In this document: positions 63,747-64,000 of the stretch, one piece after another
How the letters are laid out: each line of letters begins with the position of its first letter
Numbering within the stretch: position 1 is the stretch's first letter
DNA from: Agrobacterium tumefaciens
GTDB lineage: Bacteria > Pseudomonadota > Alphaproteobacteria > Rhizobiales > Rhizobiaceae
Assembly (NCBI GenBank): GCA_025560025.1
Contig: CP048485.1
Coordinates: 1,426,001 to 1,490,000 of the forward strand
Reading direction: 5' to 3'
DNA: 64,000 nt
Notes under the pieces: generated by a model
Seen by the model: only the letters and a program-made list of their open reading frames with translations
Database searches by the model: none
What the model was told of the DNA's origin: nothing
Position numbers and translations under genes: made by a program

Positions 63747-64000
63747 ATGACAACCACACAGACCGACCGTATCCGCGAGCTGAATGACATATTCCGTACG
63801 ACCTGGCTCACCGGTAAGGTACTTATGACATCGGGCATTAAAAGCCTACCTGATGCGATTCAATCTAGCATCGTGGAGGTAGTGCAGAGATTTGACGCGT
63901 TCACATCCGACAACGACCCCCATGGGGAGCATGACTTCGGCGTGGTCATCGTCGAGGGGCATAATGTCTTCTGGAAAATCGACTACTATGACCAGACCCT
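63747..64000 (+). CDS. DUF3768-type protein (5' part, runs off the window)
   Basis: 84 codons are visible from ATG 63747 (AAGGGAC upstream), all open to the right edge. TDRIRELNDIFRTTWLTGKV, DPHGEHDFGVVIVEG and FWKIDYYD fit the DUF3768 family, found on plasmids and ICEs of alphaproteobacteria with antirestriction and partition genes. Function unknown. Its presence means the mobile element continues beyond the window. Confidence 0.75.
   Translation, partial: MTTTQTDRIRELNDIFRTTWLTGKVLMTSGIKSLPDAIQSSIVEVVQRFDAFTSDNDPHGEHDFGVVIVEGHNVFWKIDYYDQT

Larger units (their letters stand above)
32960..64000. mobile_element. Genomic island inserted at tRNA-Lys (right end outside window)
   Basis: Begins just after tRNA-Lys with an integrase, then oriT-like DNA, relaxase, coupling protein and a long run of accessory genes, many secreted, unnamed, or of defence type, with several recombinases and clearly lower GC in 40-53 kb than in the flanking core genes. 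No second copy of the tRNA-Lys 3' end was found in the window, and the last gene is still of a mobile-element type, so the right boundary lies beyond position 64000. It may be a composite of more than one element. Confidence 0.85.

Noticed and set aside
32884..64000. CRISPR array or cas genes
   Set aside because: No regularly spaced repeats and no Cas-like proteins were found on the island or in the core region.

Overview
The window reads as an Agrobacterium/Rhizobium-type alphaproteobacterial chromosome (positions 1 to about 32,960) joined at a tRNA-Lys gene to a large acquired island (about 32,960 to the right edge, not closed in this window). The host assignment rests on the PII-glutamine synthetase pair with a sigma-54 promoter, a phosphatidylcholine synthase, an invasion-associated-locus-B family protein, rhizobial-style intergenic palindromes and high GC coding throughout the left half. 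No database search was possible, so the genus is an inference.

Left, core region: the tail of an AraC-type regulator; NAD(P)H-hydrate repair enzyme; glnB-glnA; an EamA permease; hspQ; an IalB-family protein; a YejA-like peptide-binding protein; a FrnE-like DsbA oxidoreductase; a second EamA permease; mfd and sdhE; recG; a VapBC-type toxin-antitoxin pair with a palindromic operator; a DUF502-GNAT-glmS cluster with glmU upstream; a GntR/FadR regulator next to a complete BMP-type nucleoside ABC transporter operon; pcs; a UbiH-type hydroxylase; an AEC permease; ccdA; and tRNA-Lys(TTT).

Right, island: immediately after tRNA-Lys come a tyrosine integrase, a candidate oriT that resembles the RSF1010/MobQ nick region, a MobA/MobL relaxase, an MliC-like lysozyme inhibitor, a HAD hydrolase with a membrane-anchored partner, an M48 protease and a VirD4/TraG coupling protein. 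No type IV secretion channel genes are visible, so this part looks mobilizable rather than self-transmissible within the window. The middle (40-53 kb) is AT-richer and mostly unfamiliar: two divergent secreted proteins, a second recombinase, an AraC regulator beside a predicted PD-(D/E)XK nuclease, a compact run of genes encoding two chemoreceptors, an S74 self-cleaving fibre-like secreted protein and several small proteins, then a serine recombinase with inverted 18-bp sites next to it. A third tyrosine recombinase (55.7-57.0 kb) sits beside a tRNA-Arg(ACG) 3' fragment flanked on both sides by the same repeats, which looks like an unused attP.

The most interesting segment is 57.5-63.4 kb: a 1421-residue NACHT/STAND-like ATPase ending in a PD-(D/E)XK nuclease, followed by a 343-residue protein with an HEPN-type Rx4H motif, and a convergent 187-residue protein with another Rx4H motif. 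The architecture, size and island setting suggest a phage-defence or other conflict system that I cannot match to a named one. The window closes inside a DUF3768-type gene typical of mobile elements, so the island continues to the right.
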